Assembly: GCF_029892565.1 (NCBI RefSeq)
Contig: NZ_JARXVH010000012.1
Span: 186,001-250,000, forward strand
Direction of reading: 5' to 3'
From: Streptomyces pseudovenezuelae
Lineage (GTDB): Bacteria; Actinomycetota; Actinomycetes; Streptomycetales; Streptomycetaceae
DNA: 64,000 nucleotides
The translations under genes and the position numbers were made by a program. Below, piece by piece: positions 7,530-15,596 of the stretch. Position 1 is the first letter of the stretch. Each line of letters begins with the position of its first letter. A model generated the notes under the pieces. The model was not told where the DNA came from, searched no databases, and saw nothing but the letters and a program-made list of their open reading frames with translations.

Positions 7530-9104
7530 ATGGAGACACCCGACGTCGGCATCCCGGAACACCTCGCGGCCCGGATGAGCATGGCCGAGCAGTACGAGTA
7601 CCTGCGCACCAAGCTGTCCCGGCGCCGCACTCTGGTGACCGCGGGCGCGGTGGCGGGCGGGCTGCTGACGGGGTGCGCCGGTACGGGAACGACCGACGGC
7701 AGGGCGAGCGGCCCGGCCGCACCGAGCAGCCCCGCCACCTCGAAGGTGCCCGGCGCGGTCGTCACCCCCTTCGGCCGCCATCTCGCCTTCGGCGCCGACC
7801 CGAAGTCGCAGATGCGCGTCTCCTGGCAGGTGCCGTTCGCGGTCAAGAAGCCGTACGTACGCGTCGGCACGAAGCCGGACGACCTGGGCCGCAAGATCAG
7901 CGCCGAGATCCGTGACCTGCACACCCCGGGCCTCACCGGCGTCCGCTCCGCCCTGGAGCAGTACTACGTGCACGCGGCCCTGGACGGCCTGCGCCCCGGC
8001 ACCACGTACTACTACGGCGTGGGCCACGACGGCTTCGACCCGACCGCACCCGCGCACCGCTCGACCATCGGCTCCTTCCGTACGGCGCCGGCGAGCCCGG
8101 AGAAGTTCGTGTTCACGGCCTTCGGCGACCAGGGCGTGAGCCAGGCCGCGGCCGCCAACGACCATGTCCTGCTGCGCCAGAAGCCCGCCTTCCACCTGCA
8201 CGCCGGCGACATCTGCTACGCCGACACCAACGGCCGGGGCGAGAAGGGCGACGGCTACGACCCCGGCTACTGGGACCTGTTCCTCAAGCAGAACGAGTCG
8301 GTCGCGAAGTCGGTGCCGTGGATGGTGACGACCGGCAACCACGACATGGAGGCCTGGTACTCGCCGGACGGCTACGGCGGCCAACTCGCCCGCTGGTCCC
8401 TCCCGGACAACGGCTTCGACCCGCACACCTCGCCGGGCGTCTACGCGTTCACGTACGCCAACGTCGGCTTCGTCGCGCTGGACGCCAACGACGTGTCGTA
8501 CGAGATCCCCGCCAACTTCGGCTATTCGCAGGGCAGGCAGACCGAGTGGCTGGACAGGAAGCTGGGTGAACTGCGCGCGGCGAAGGGCGTCGACTTCGTG
8601 GTCGTCTTCTTCCACCACTGCGCTTACTCGACCTCGGCCCACGCCTCCGACGGCGGGGTGCGCGACGAGTGGCTGCCGCTGTTCGCGAAGCACGAGGTGG
8701 ACCTGGTGATCAACGGCCACAACCACGTCTACGAGCGCACGGACGCCGTCAAGGGCGACAGGGTCGGCCGGGCGGTGCCCATCGGCGCGTCGACCGATCC
8801 GACGAAGGACGGGATCGTCTACGTCACCGCGGGCGGCGGCGGCCGTGACCTGTACGGCTTCCCGTCAGGCGTGAAGGAGAGCTACGAGGGGCACGTCACG
8901 CGGCACGACTCGGTCGACACCTTCCAGTGGACCAGGTCGCACGGCTCGGCCCAGGAGAGCGTGGAGTGGTCGCGGGTCCGCTACCGCGGCTTCTCCTTCC
9001 TCTCGGTGGAGGTGGAGAGCGGTACGAGGCCGGTCCTGAAGGTCTCGGCGCTCGCCCAGAGCGGCGAGCGCATCGATCACTTCGAAGTGCGGCGCGGGAG
9101 CTGA
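7530..9104 (+). CDS. Tat-exported metallophosphoesterase (purple acid phosphatase-like lipoprotein)
   Basis: A predicted extracellular dimetal phosphoesterase, 524 aa. The N-terminus has a twin-arginine signal (SRRRTLV) and a lipobox, LLTGC, so it is probably Tat-secreted and lipid-anchored. A fibronectin-like domain follows (SQMRVSWQVP to GSFRTAP). The metallophosphatase core has FGDQG, HAGDICYAD, TTGNHDME, FFHHCAYS and INGHNHVYER, supplying the metal ligands expected of purple acid phosphatases. The start is taken at ATG 7530 (METPDVG). Upstream codons would place a non-signal peptide before it, though the ribosome site (GGGAA) is weak. A terminator overlaps its stop. Confidence 0.85.
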   Translation: METPDVGIPEHLAARMSMAEQYEYLRTKLSRRRTLVTAGAVAGGLLTGCAGTGTTDGRASGPAAPSSPATSKVPGAVVTPFGRHLAFGADPKSQMRVSWQVPFAVKKPYVRVGTKPDDLGRKISAEIRDLHTPGLTGVRSALEQYYVHAALDGLRPGTTYYYGVGHDGFDPTAPAHRSTIGSFRTAPASPEKFVFTAFGDQGVSQAAAANDHVLLRQKPAFHLHAGDICYADTNGRGEKGDGYDPGYWDLFLKQNESVAKSVPWMVTTGNHDMEAWYSPDGYGGQLARWSLPDNGFDPHTSPGVYAFTYANVGFVALDANDVSYEIPANFGYSQGRQTEWLDRKLGELRAAKGVDFVVVFFHHCAYSTSAHASDGGVRDEWLPLFAKHEVDLVINGHNHVYERTDAVKGDRVGRAVPIGASTDPTKDGIVYVTAGGGGRDLYGFPSGVKESYEGHVTRHDSVDTFQWTRSHGSAQESVEWSRVRYRGFSFLSVEVESGTRPVLKVSALAQSGERIDHFEVRRGS

Positions 9105-9118
9105 CCCCCGCGCCGCAC
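9087..9118 (+). terminator. Terminator overlapping the phosphoesterase stop codon
   Basis: A perfect 12-bp stem, GTGCGGCGCGGG / CCCGCGCCGCAC, with an 8-nt loop. The 5' arm is inside the last codons. There is no T-tract, which is common for Streptomyces terminators. Confidence 0.6.
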
Positions 9119-9135
9119 CCCTTGCGGGCGGCTCC

Positions 9136-9173
9136 CGGCTTATGGGTGTGCGCTCGGCTTATGGGCGTGCGCT
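9136..9173. repeat. Tandem duplication of a 19-bp unit
   Basis: CGGCTTATGGGTGTGCGCT occurs twice head to tail, with one T/C difference. It lies between the phosphoesterase terminator and the converging 43-residue gene. It looks like a recent slip duplication in non-coding DNA. Confidence 0.8.
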
Positions 9174-9202
9174 CAAGAGTCGCGCCCAGACGTCACGTCG
9201 GC

Positions 9203-9334
9203 TCAGTGGCCGGTCTCGCCGCCGTTGTCCCTGCGGTCGAGGGCGCGCTGGAGGGCTGCGGCGGCGTTCTTGCGGTCGGACTCGCTCGTCCGGGACGTGT
9301 GACGGACTCGGCGGCGTGCGGTCGTCTCGGCCAT
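9203..9334 (-). CDS. Small basic protein, 43 aa, function unknown
   Basis: The protein begins MAETTARRRVRHTSRTSESD and ends DRRDNGGETGH. It is rich in Arg, Ser and Thr, soluble and highly charged, with one predicted helix around DRKNAAAALQRALD. ATG at 9334 has AAGGAG 10 nt upstream, and reading-frame composition matches coding DNA. I recall similar tiny proteins at this place in other streptomycetes but know no function. Nucleic-acid contact is possible from its charge, which is inference only. Confidence 0.7.
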   Translation of the reverse strand: MAETTARRRVRHTSRTSESDRKNAAAALQRALDRRDNGGETGH

Positions 9335-9576
9335 GAGAAATCGACTCCTTCGACATCAACGGAGTGCGGGAATGGGGGGATTCGAGACGCCGGGTGGGGC
9401 GGAGAGCGGAGCCGCAGGGGTTACCTGCTCGGGGCCCGACTCACAACCGCCATTCGCTTGATCGAGCGAGACGTTCGGCTCCTACAAAGTTAAGTGAGGA
9501 GAGCCGGTCTGTCTCCACAATTACTCGGACTTCCTACTATCTGAGACGGCGGATTGGGTCACACCGCACTGACCTG

Positions 9577-10455
9577 CTACTTCTTACCGGCCCGCAGCTC
9601 GCGCACGAGGGCCCGGACAGCGGCCGTCGCCGCCAGTTCGGGAGTGGTCACATAGCCGACGGTCCGGGTCGGCCGCTCCGCCCCCAGATCGGTGACCTCG
9701 ACCGAGGACGGCGCCGCGGTGAGCGAGAGCCTGGGCATGATGGCCATCCCGAACCCGCTGCCCACCATCGAGAGAACCGCGCCGTCGTCCTCCGCGCGCA
9801 CGCTCGCGGCCGGGATCCAGTCCTGCGCGGCCCACCACGCGCGCGTGTAGGAGGAGCAGTTCTCGGCCCAGTCGACCAACGGCAGCGAGCGCGGCGCCGG
9901 ATGACCGGCCGGGTGCACCAGCGCGTACGGCTCCTCCAGGAGTACGTCGCCGACCAGCTCCGGCGGGATCGGCGAGCCGGTGCCGATGGTCGCGATACCG
10001 AGGTCGGCGCGCCCCTGGGCCACCTCACCGGCGGTGCCGGGCCCGATCTCGCGGACCACGTGCACGGTCGGCTCGATCGCCGGGTGGGCGGCGGTGAGCC
10101 GTTCCAGCACGGGCGGCAGGAGATGCAGGGCCGCGCTCCGGAAGGCGGCGATACGCAGCGGCCCGCCGACGGCGCCCGTCCCCGGGCCCCTGGTCTCGGT
10201 GACCATCACCTCCAGCATCCGCAGCACACGGCGTGCGTGCGCGACGGCCCGGGCACCGGCGGGCGTGGCCCTGGCCCCGTACCGCCCGCGCTCGAACAGC
10301 ACGACGCCCAGCTTCCGTTCGATGCCGCGCATCGCGTGCGAGACGGCGGACTGGGTGCTCCCGAGCGGTACCGCGGCGGCCGAGAAGCCACCCGCGTCGG
10401 CCACCGCGACCAGGGTCCTGAGCTCCTGCGGCGCGAGATCGACCGTGCCGTCCAT
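9577..10455 (-). CDS. LysR family transcriptional regulator
   Basis: 292 aa. The N-terminal winged HTH (about residues 4–63) reads LRTLVAVADAGGFSAAAV, then STQSAVSHAMRGIERKLGV and LFERGRYGARATPAG. The effector-binding domain follows (LRIAAFRSAALHLLPP onward). ATG at 10455 is preferred because AGGTGG lies 8 nt upstream; a GTG at 10467 would add four residues. It diverges from an oxidoreductase across a 10-bp inverted repeat with the spacing expected of a LysR site, so it probably controls that gene and itself. The inducer is unknown. Confidence 0.9.
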   Translation of the reverse strand: MDGTVDLAPQELRTLVAVADAGGFSAAAVPLGSTQSAVSHAMRGIERKLGVVLFERGRYGARATPAGARAVAHARRVLRMLEVMVTETRGPGTGAVGGPLRIAAFRSAALHLLPPVLERLTAAHPAIEPTVHVVREIGPGTAGEVAQGRADLGIATIGTGSPIPPELVGDVLLEEPYALVHPAGHPAPRSLPLVDWAENCSSYTRAWWAAQDWIPAASVRAEDDGAVLSMVGSGFGMAIMPRLSLTAAPSSVEVTDLGAERPTRTVGYVTTPELAATAAVRALVRELRAGKK

Positions 10456-10483
10456 CCGGGCCACCACCTGCCGCTATGAGGGC

Positions 10484-10512
10484 GGTTCATGGATCCGCCC
10501 GTTCCATGAACC
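10484..10512. promoter_or_regulatory. LysR-type operator, 10-bp perfect inverted repeat
   Basis: GGTTCATGGA, 9 nt, TCCATGAACC, midway between the LysR gene and the divergent oxidoreductase. It contains T-N11-A pairs. The strength and position make it the best candidate binding site for the LysR protein. Confidence 0.7.
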
Positions 10513-10543
10513 CAACCCTCTGCCCGCGTCGGCCATTCCTCCC

Positions 10544-10549
10544 TACGGT
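10544..10549 (+). promoter_or_regulatory. -10 box TACGGT placed for a leaderless transcript
   Basis: TACGGT ends 7 nt before the ATG of the oxidoreductase and no ribosome site is present, so transcription would begin at or next to the start codon. A convincing -35 is not visible, which fits activator-dependent transcription. Confidence 0.45.
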
Positions 10550-10556
10550 CGCCCTC

Positions 10557-11546
10557 ATGACCGCGCTCACCGTGCACCAGACCGCCCGCCCGACCGGCTT
10601 CCCGGCCCCCGGCCACTTCCGCTTCACGGAGTCCCCCGTCCCCTCCCCCGCGCCCGGAACTGCCCTGGTCGAGAACCTCTACTGGTCCGTCGACCCCTAC
10701 CACCGCGAAATGATGGACGGGGACTTCGAGTTGAACGCCCCGCTGGAGGGCCGCGCACTGGGCCGGATCGTCGCCTCGCGCGAACCGTCCCTGCCCGAGG
10801 GCGAGATCGTCTTCCACCGCAAGGGCTGGCGGACGCACTCGGTGGTGACCCCGGCCGAGGTGAGACGCCTGCCCCTGTACGAGGGCGTGCCCCTCTCCGC
10901 GTACTTGAGCGTCCTCGGCGGCACGGGCCTGACGGCGTACGTCGGTCTCACCCGGATCGCCCGACTCCGCGAGGGGGACGACGTGTTCGTCTCCGCGGCG
11001 GCGGGCGGGGTCGGCACGGCGACCGGCCGCTTCGCCCGGCTCCTGGGCGCGGGCCGCCTGATCGGCAGCGCGGGCTCGACGCAGAAGGTCAACTACCTGA
11101 CGGAACAGGTGGGTTACGACGCGGTCTTCGACTACCACACCGCCCCCGTGGCCGAACTCCTCACCAAGGCGGCCCCCGACGGCATGGATCTCTTCGTCGA
11201 CAACGTCGGCGGCGAGCATCTGGGCGCGGCGATCGGCGCCCTGCGAGAGCACGGACGGGTGGTACGGATCGGCACGGTCGGCCAGTACAACACCCCCGAA
11301 GCACCCCCGGTCGTCTTCAACCACGCCGACGTCGTGGAGAAGAGCCTGCGCGTCGAGGGCTTCCTGGTGCGCAACCACCTCGACGCACAGCAGGAGTTGT
11401 ACGACTTCGCCGTACCGCACCTGCTCAGCGGGGCGCTCGCCCTGGACGAGACGGTGGTGGACGGCTTCGAGCGGATCGTGGAGGCGTTCCTGCTGATGCT
11501 GCGGGGCGGGAACACGGGGAAGATCCTGGTGCGGGCGACTTCCTGA
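10557..11546 (+). CDS. NADP-dependent MDR-family oxidoreductase (zinc-free)
   Basis: 329 aa of the medium-chain dehydrogenase/reductase superfamily, in the group of curcumin/prostaglandin/2-alkenal reductases. Seen: SVDPYHREMM near residue 40, GGTGLTAYVGL, then the Rossmann motif SAAAGGVGTATGRFARLLGA and the KVNYL segment, and DLFVDNVGGEHLG. The structural and catalytic zinc cysteines of alcohol dehydrogenases are absent, as expected for this group. It likely reduces an activated C=C bond with NADPH. The start is ATG 10557, with no ribosome site but a well-placed -10 box. Control by the divergent LysR is inferred. Confidence 0.85.
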   Translation: MTALTVHQTARPTGFPAPGHFRFTESPVPSPAPGTALVENLYWSVDPYHREMMDGDFELNAPLEGRALGRIVASREPSLPEGEIVFHRKGWRTHSVVTPAEVRRLPLYEGVPLSAYLSVLGGTGLTAYVGLTRIARLREGDDVFVSAAAGGVGTATGRFARLLGAGRLIGSAGSTQKVNYLTEQVGYDAVFDYHTAPVAELLTKAAPDGMDLFVDNVGGEHLGAAIGALREHGRVVRIGTVGQYNTPEAPPVVFNHADVVEKSLRVEGFLVRNHLDAQQELYDFAVPHLLSGALALDETVVDGFERIVEAFLLMLRGGNTGKILVRATS

Positions 11547-11570
11547 TCCGAGGGGCAGCGGGCATGCGTC

Positions 11571-11596
11571 GGGGGCCGGGCAAGTACCCGGCCCCC
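11571..11596. terminator. Bidirectional terminator
   Basis: GGGGGCCGGG–CAAGTA–CCCGGCCCCC, a 10-bp GC-only stem between the converging oxidoreductase and P5C dehydrogenase genes. Confidence 0.75.
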
Positions 11597-11615
11597 GCTG
11601 TCACCTGACAGACCG

Positions 11616-13247
11616 TCAGCCCATGTGCGGGTACCCGTAGTCGGTCGGTGCGACCAGGGTCTCCTTGATGGCGCGGGTCAGGGTCCAGCGCATCAGGTTC
11701 TGGGGGGCGCCGGCCTTGTCGTTGGTGCCGGAGGCGCGGCCGCCGCCGAAGGGCTGCTGGCCGACGACGGCGCCGGTGGACTTGTCGTTGATGTAGAAGT
11801 TGCCGGCCGCGTAGCGGAGCCGCTCCATCGTGTACGCCGCCGCAGCGCGGTCGTTGGAGATGACCGAGCCGGTGAGGGCGTAGTCCGACACCGACTCCAT
11901 CTGGGTCAGCATCTCGTCGTAGGCGTCGTCCTCGTAGACGTGCACGGCGAGGAACGGGCCGAAGTACTCGGTGCGGAAGACCTCGTTGTCGGGGTCGCCG
12001 CACTCGACGACGGTCGGGCGGACGAAGTAGCCGACCGAGTCGTCGTAGGAGCCGCCCGCGACGATCGTGCAGGTCGGGTCGGACTTGGCGCGGTCGATGG
12101 CGGCCTTGTTCTTGGCGAAGGACCGCTCGTCGATGACCGCGCCGACGAAGTTCGACAGGTCGGTGACGTCACCCATGGTCAGGTAGTCGACCTCGGCCGC
12201 GAACTCCTCCTTGAAACCGGAGTTCCAGATGGAGGCCGGGATGTACGCGCGCGAGGTGGCGCTGCACTTCTGGCCCTGGTACTCGAAGGCGCCACGGGTC
12301 AGCGCCGTCTTCAGGACCGCCTTGTCCGCGCTCGGGTGGGCGACGAGGAAGTCCTTGCCGCCGGTCTCGCCGACCAGACGCGGGTAGGAGCGGTACTTCT
12401 CGATGTTGTTGCCGACCGTCTTCCACAGGTACTGGAAGGTCTTGGTCGAGCCGGTGAAGTGGATGCCGGCCAGGTCCCGGTGCTCCAGGGCGACCTTGGA
12501 GACCTCGATGCCGTCGCCGGTGACGAGGTTGATGACGCCCTTGGGCAGCCCGGCCTCCTCCAGCAACCGCAGGAGCAGCACGGCCGCGTGGGTCTGCGTC
12601 GGGCTCGGCTTCCAGACGACGACGTTGCCCATGAGGGCGGGCGCGGTCGGCAGGTTGCCCGCGATCGCCGTGAAGTTGAACGGCGTGATCGCGTAGACGA
12701 AGCCTTCGAGCGGGCGGTGGTCGAGCCGGTTCCACACGCCCGGGGAGTTCGCCGGGGGCTGCTCGGCGAGCAGGTCACGGGCATACTTGACGTTGAAGCG
12801 CCAGAAGTCGACCAGTTCGCAGGGGCAGTCGATCTCGGCCTGCTGGGCGGTCTTGGACTGGCCGAGCATGGTGGAGGCCGCGAGGGTCTCGCGCCAGGGT
12901 CCGGAGAGGAGTTCGGCGGCGCGCAGGATGATCGCGGCGCGGTCGTCGAAGGCCATCGCGCGCCAGGCGGGCGCGGCGGCGAGGGCCGCGTCGATCGCGT
13001 CCTGGGCGTCGGCCTGGGTGGCGTTGGCGTACGTACCGATGCGGGCCTTGTGGTTGTGCGGCTGGACGACGTCGACACGCTCGCCGCCGCCCATCCGCCG
13101 CTCGCCGCCGATGGTCATCGGCAGGTCGATCGGGTTCTCGGCCAGCTCCTTGAGCTTGACCTCCAGACGGGCACGCTCGGGCGAGCCGGGGGCGTAGCCG
13201 TGCACCGGCTCGTTGACGGGGGTGGGGACCTGGGTCACAGCGTCCAT
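11616..13247 (-). CDS. pruA: 1-pyrroline-5-carboxylate dehydrogenase
   Basis: Second enzyme of proline breakdown: oxidises glutamate semialdehyde/P5C to glutamate with NAD; 543 aa, the usual length for the stand-alone actinobacterial form. Aldehyde dehydrogenase landmarks: ITPFNFTAI, NVVVWKPSPTQT, HFTGSTKTFQYLWK, the general-base Glu in RLVGETGGKDF and the nucleophile Cys in GQKCSATSRAY, then EYFGPFLAVHVYED. ATG at 13247 has AAGGAG 11 nt upstream. The proline dehydrogenase gene ends 37 nt before it, so the two form an operon in reaction order. Confidence 0.96.
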   Translation of the reverse strand: MDAVTQVPTPVNEPVHGYAPGSPERARLEVKLKELAENPIDLPMTIGGERRMGGGERVDVVQPHNHKARIGTYANATQADAQDAIDAALAAAPAWRAMAFDDRAAIILRAAELLSGPWRETLAASTMLGQSKTAQQAEIDCPCELVDFWRFNVKYARDLLAEQPPANSPGVWNRLDHRPLEGFVYAITPFNFTAIAGNLPTAPALMGNVVVWKPSPTQTHAAVLLLRLLEEAGLPKGVINLVTGDGIEVSKVALEHRDLAGIHFTGSTKTFQYLWKTVGNNIEKYRSYPRLVGETGGKDFLVAHPSADKAVLKTALTRGAFEYQGQKCSATSRAYIPASIWNSGFKEEFAAEVDYLTMGDVTDLSNFVGAVIDERSFAKNKAAIDRAKSDPTCTIVAGGSYDDSVGYFVRPTVVECGDPDNEVFRTEYFGPFLAVHVYEDDAYDEMLTQMESVSDYALTGSVISNDRAAAAYTMERLRYAAGNFYINDKSTGAVVGQQPFGGGRASGTNDKAGAPQNLMRWTLTRAIKETLVAPTDYGYPHMG

Positions 13248-13284
13248 GAGATCCGTAACTCCTTGTACGTGAGCGGGTGTTCGG

Positions 13285-14211
13285 TCAGCCCTTGGTGAGG
13301 GTGGATCGTGCGAAGAAGAGGAGGTTGGCCGGCTTCTCGGCGAGCCGCCGCATGAAGTAGCCGTACCAGTCGGTGCCGTACGCGGTGTAGACGCGCATGC
13401 GGTGACCCTCGGCGGCGAGGCGCAGGTGCTCGTCGCTCCTGATGCCGTACAGCATCTGGAACTCGTACTCGTCGAGCTTGCGCCCGGCGCGCCGGGCAAG
13501 TTCCTGGGCGATGGAGATCAGCCGCGGGTCGTGGGACCCGATCATCGGGTACCCGTCGCCCTCCATCAGAGTCCTCAGGATGCGGACGTACGCCTTGTCG
13601 ATCTCGTGCTTCTGCTGGTAGGCGACCTCGGCGGGCTCCTTGTACGCGCCCTTCACGAGCCGCACGCGGCTGCCGGCCTCGGCCAGGCGGCGGGCGTCGG
13701 TCTCGGTGCGGAAGAGGTAGGCCTGGATGACGCAGCCGGTCTGCGGGAAGTCCTTCCGCAGTTCCTCGTGGATCGCGAACATCGAGTCGAGGGTGGTGTG
13801 GTCCTCGGCGTCGAGCGTGACGGTCGTACCGATGGCGGCGGCGGCCTCGACGACGGGCCGTACGTTCGCGAGGGCGAGCTCGTGACCGCCGTCCAGCGCC
13901 TGCCCGAACATGGACAGCTTGATCGACATCTCGGCCCGGGTGCCCAGCTCCAGCGCCGCCAGCCGGTCGACGAGCTGGAGGTACGCGTCCCGGGCGGCGG
14001 CGGCCTGCTCGGGGGTGGTGATGTCCTCGCCGACGACGTCCATCGTCAGCTCCAGGCCCCTGGCGGTGAGGTCCTGGATGATCGGCACGATCTCGTCCAC
14101 GGTCTCACCGGGGATGAAGCGGTCGACGACCTGCTTGGTCACCGGCGCCGCCGAGATCAGCCGACGCATCTGATCGCTGCGCGAGGCGGCGAGAATCACG
14201 GGACCCAGCAC
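13285..14211 (-). CDS. putB: Proline dehydrogenase
   Basis: FAD-dependent first step of proline catabolism (proline to P5C), 308 aa: the short monofunctional type rather than a PutA fusion. TIM-barrel motifs: SIKLSMFGQ, DAEDHTT, RLVKGAYKEP, MIGSHDPRLI, FQMLYGIR and YTAYGTDWYGYFMRRLAEKP. The start is GTG at 14211, chosen for GGAGGTG just upstream; the longer frame upstream has no such site. It is transcribed with P5C dehydrogenase and diverges from a PucR-type regulator. The symbol is used by analogy with B. subtilis. Confidence 0.93.
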   Translation of the reverse strand: MLGPVILAASRSDQMRRLISAAPVTKQVVDRFIPGETVDEIVPIIQDLTARGLELTMDVVGEDITTPEQAAAARDAYLQLVDRLAALELGTRAEMSIKLSMFGQALDGGHELALANVRPVVEAAAAIGTTVTLDAEDHTTLDSMFAIHEELRKDFPQTGCVIQAYLFRTETDARRLAEAGSRVRLVKGAYKEPAEVAYQQKHEIDKAYVRILRTLMEGDGYPMIGSHDPRLISIAQELARRAGRKLDEYEFQMLYGIRSDEHLRLAAEGHRMRVYTAYGTDWYGYFMRRLAEKPANLLFFARSTLTKG

Positions 14212-14295
14212 GGGGCACCTCCACAACGGAACAGGCGGGACGAACAGACGGAGAACCACCGTGAAACCTAGGGATGTCTCCGATCGTCGACCATC

Positions 14296-14305
14296 GACAG
14301 CTGTC
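14296..14305. promoter_or_regulatory. Palindrome GACAGCTGTC in the proline control region
   Basis: A perfect 10-bp palindrome between proline dehydrogenase and the PucR-type regulator, next to CGATCG and TCGACCATCGA. It is a candidate binding site for the divergent regulator. Confidence 0.35.
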
Positions 14306-14372
14306 ACGCATCCGTGCCGCAGATCTCAGACAGATGTATGAAGGCACGGCGGGAATGCGGGAGAATGCATAG

Positions 14373-15572
14373 GTGACATCCGATTCCACCGGCGACTACC
14401 AGGAGCTGGTCGACGAGATCTCGGAACTCCTCGGCGCCCCGGCGACCCTGGAGAACCGCGACTTCGAGCTGATCGCCTTCGGTGCCTACGACAGTGAGGG
14501 CGACCTCGACGCGTCCGCGCTGGACCCCGTGCGCACCCGCTCGATCCTGACCCGGCGCTCCACGGCCACGGTCCGGACCTGGTTCGAGGGCTTCGGCATC
14601 ACCCGCGCCACCGGCCCGGTCCGCATCCCGCGCACCCCCGAGGCGGGTGTCTATCGCGGGCGGATCTGCCTCCCCGTCCGCCATCGGGGTGTCGTCCTCG
14701 GCTACGTCTGGCTCCTGGAGGACGATCCCGGCCCCACCGAGGACCAGCTGACGGCGGCCATGCGGGTGAGCGGCCGGATCGGCGCCCTGCTCGCCGACGA
14801 GGCACAGCACGGGGCAGACCTGACCCGGGAGCTGCGGGCCGTACTGACCGCGGATCGGGGCTGGCAGCGGGACATGGCGGTGGCCGAACTGCGCACGGCC
14901 CTCGGCGCCCGCGCGAACGGCCCCCACACGGTGGTCTGCGTCGCCCCCTGGCCCTCCCCGGACCCCTCGGACGCCCCGTCGGTCCGCACGATCCCGGGCG
15001 CGACGGCCCTCTGCACGGTCCCTTGGGGGACGACGGCCCATTCCCTGGCCCTCCTGGTCCGCCTGCGCTCGCCGGACACGCTGACGCCGGCCACTTCGGC
15101 GGCGGCTCGGCTGTTGGACCAAGAGCCGGGGTCGGGTACAAGCGCCGGCGAGGTCACCGGGACGGCCGCCGCCGGAATCGCCGCCGGCCGGGTCGGGATC
15201 GCCGAGTTGGGGGCGGCCTGGCAGGAGGCCTCGGCGGCGGCGCGGGCCGCGCTGGCGGAGCCCAGGCTCGGGCCGGTCGCCGAGTGGGCGCACATCGGCC
15301 CGTTCCGCCTGCTGACCTCGCTCCCCCCGGACTCCGCCCATGACCCGGCGGTCGCTCCCCTCCTCGCCCCCGCCCACCGCGAACTGGCCCGCACGGCGGA
15401 GGTCTACCTCGACTGCGCGGGCCAGGCCGGCCGCACCGCCGCGGAACTCGGCATCCACCGCCAGACCCTCTACTACCGCCTGTCCCGCGTGGAACAACTC
15501 ACGGGCCTGGACCTCGACGACGGGGAGGACCGGCTGCTGCTGCACATGGGGTTGAAGGGGGCGCGGCTGTAG
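14373..15572 (+). CDS. PucR/CdaR-type transcriptional regulator, probably of proline catabolism
   Basis: 399 aa. The N-terminal part (about 1–140) is a sensor region, with a middle GGDEF-like linker region. The C-terminus carries the PucR helix-turn-helix (about 345–395: LDCAGQAGRTAAELGIHRQTLYYRLSRVEQLTGLDL; the key part is AAELGIHRQTLYYRL). GTG at 14373 has GGGAGA upstream. Its divergent position beside proline dehydrogenase matches B. subtilis PutR, a PucR-family activator of proline genes. Proline-responsive activation is therefore the likely role, inferred from context. Confidence 0.85.
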   Translation: MTSDSTGDYQELVDEISELLGAPATLENRDFELIAFGAYDSEGDLDASALDPVRTRSILTRRSTATVRTWFEGFGITRATGPVRIPRTPEAGVYRGRICLPVRHRGVVLGYVWLLEDDPGPTEDQLTAAMRVSGRIGALLADEAQHGADLTRELRAVLTADRGWQRDMAVAELRTALGARANGPHTVVCVAPWPSPDPSDAPSVRTIPGATALCTVPWGTTAHSLALLVRLRSPDTLTPATSAAARLLDQEPGSGTSAGEVTGTAAAGIAAGRVGIAELGAAWQEASAAARAALAEPRLGPVAEWAHIGPFRLLTSLPPDSAHDPAVAPLLAPAHRELARTAEVYLDCAGQAGRTAAELGIHRQTLYYRLSRVEQLTGLDLDDGEDRLLLHMGLKGARL

Positions 15573-15596
15573 GCGTGTTCAAGGCTCAAGGCTCTG

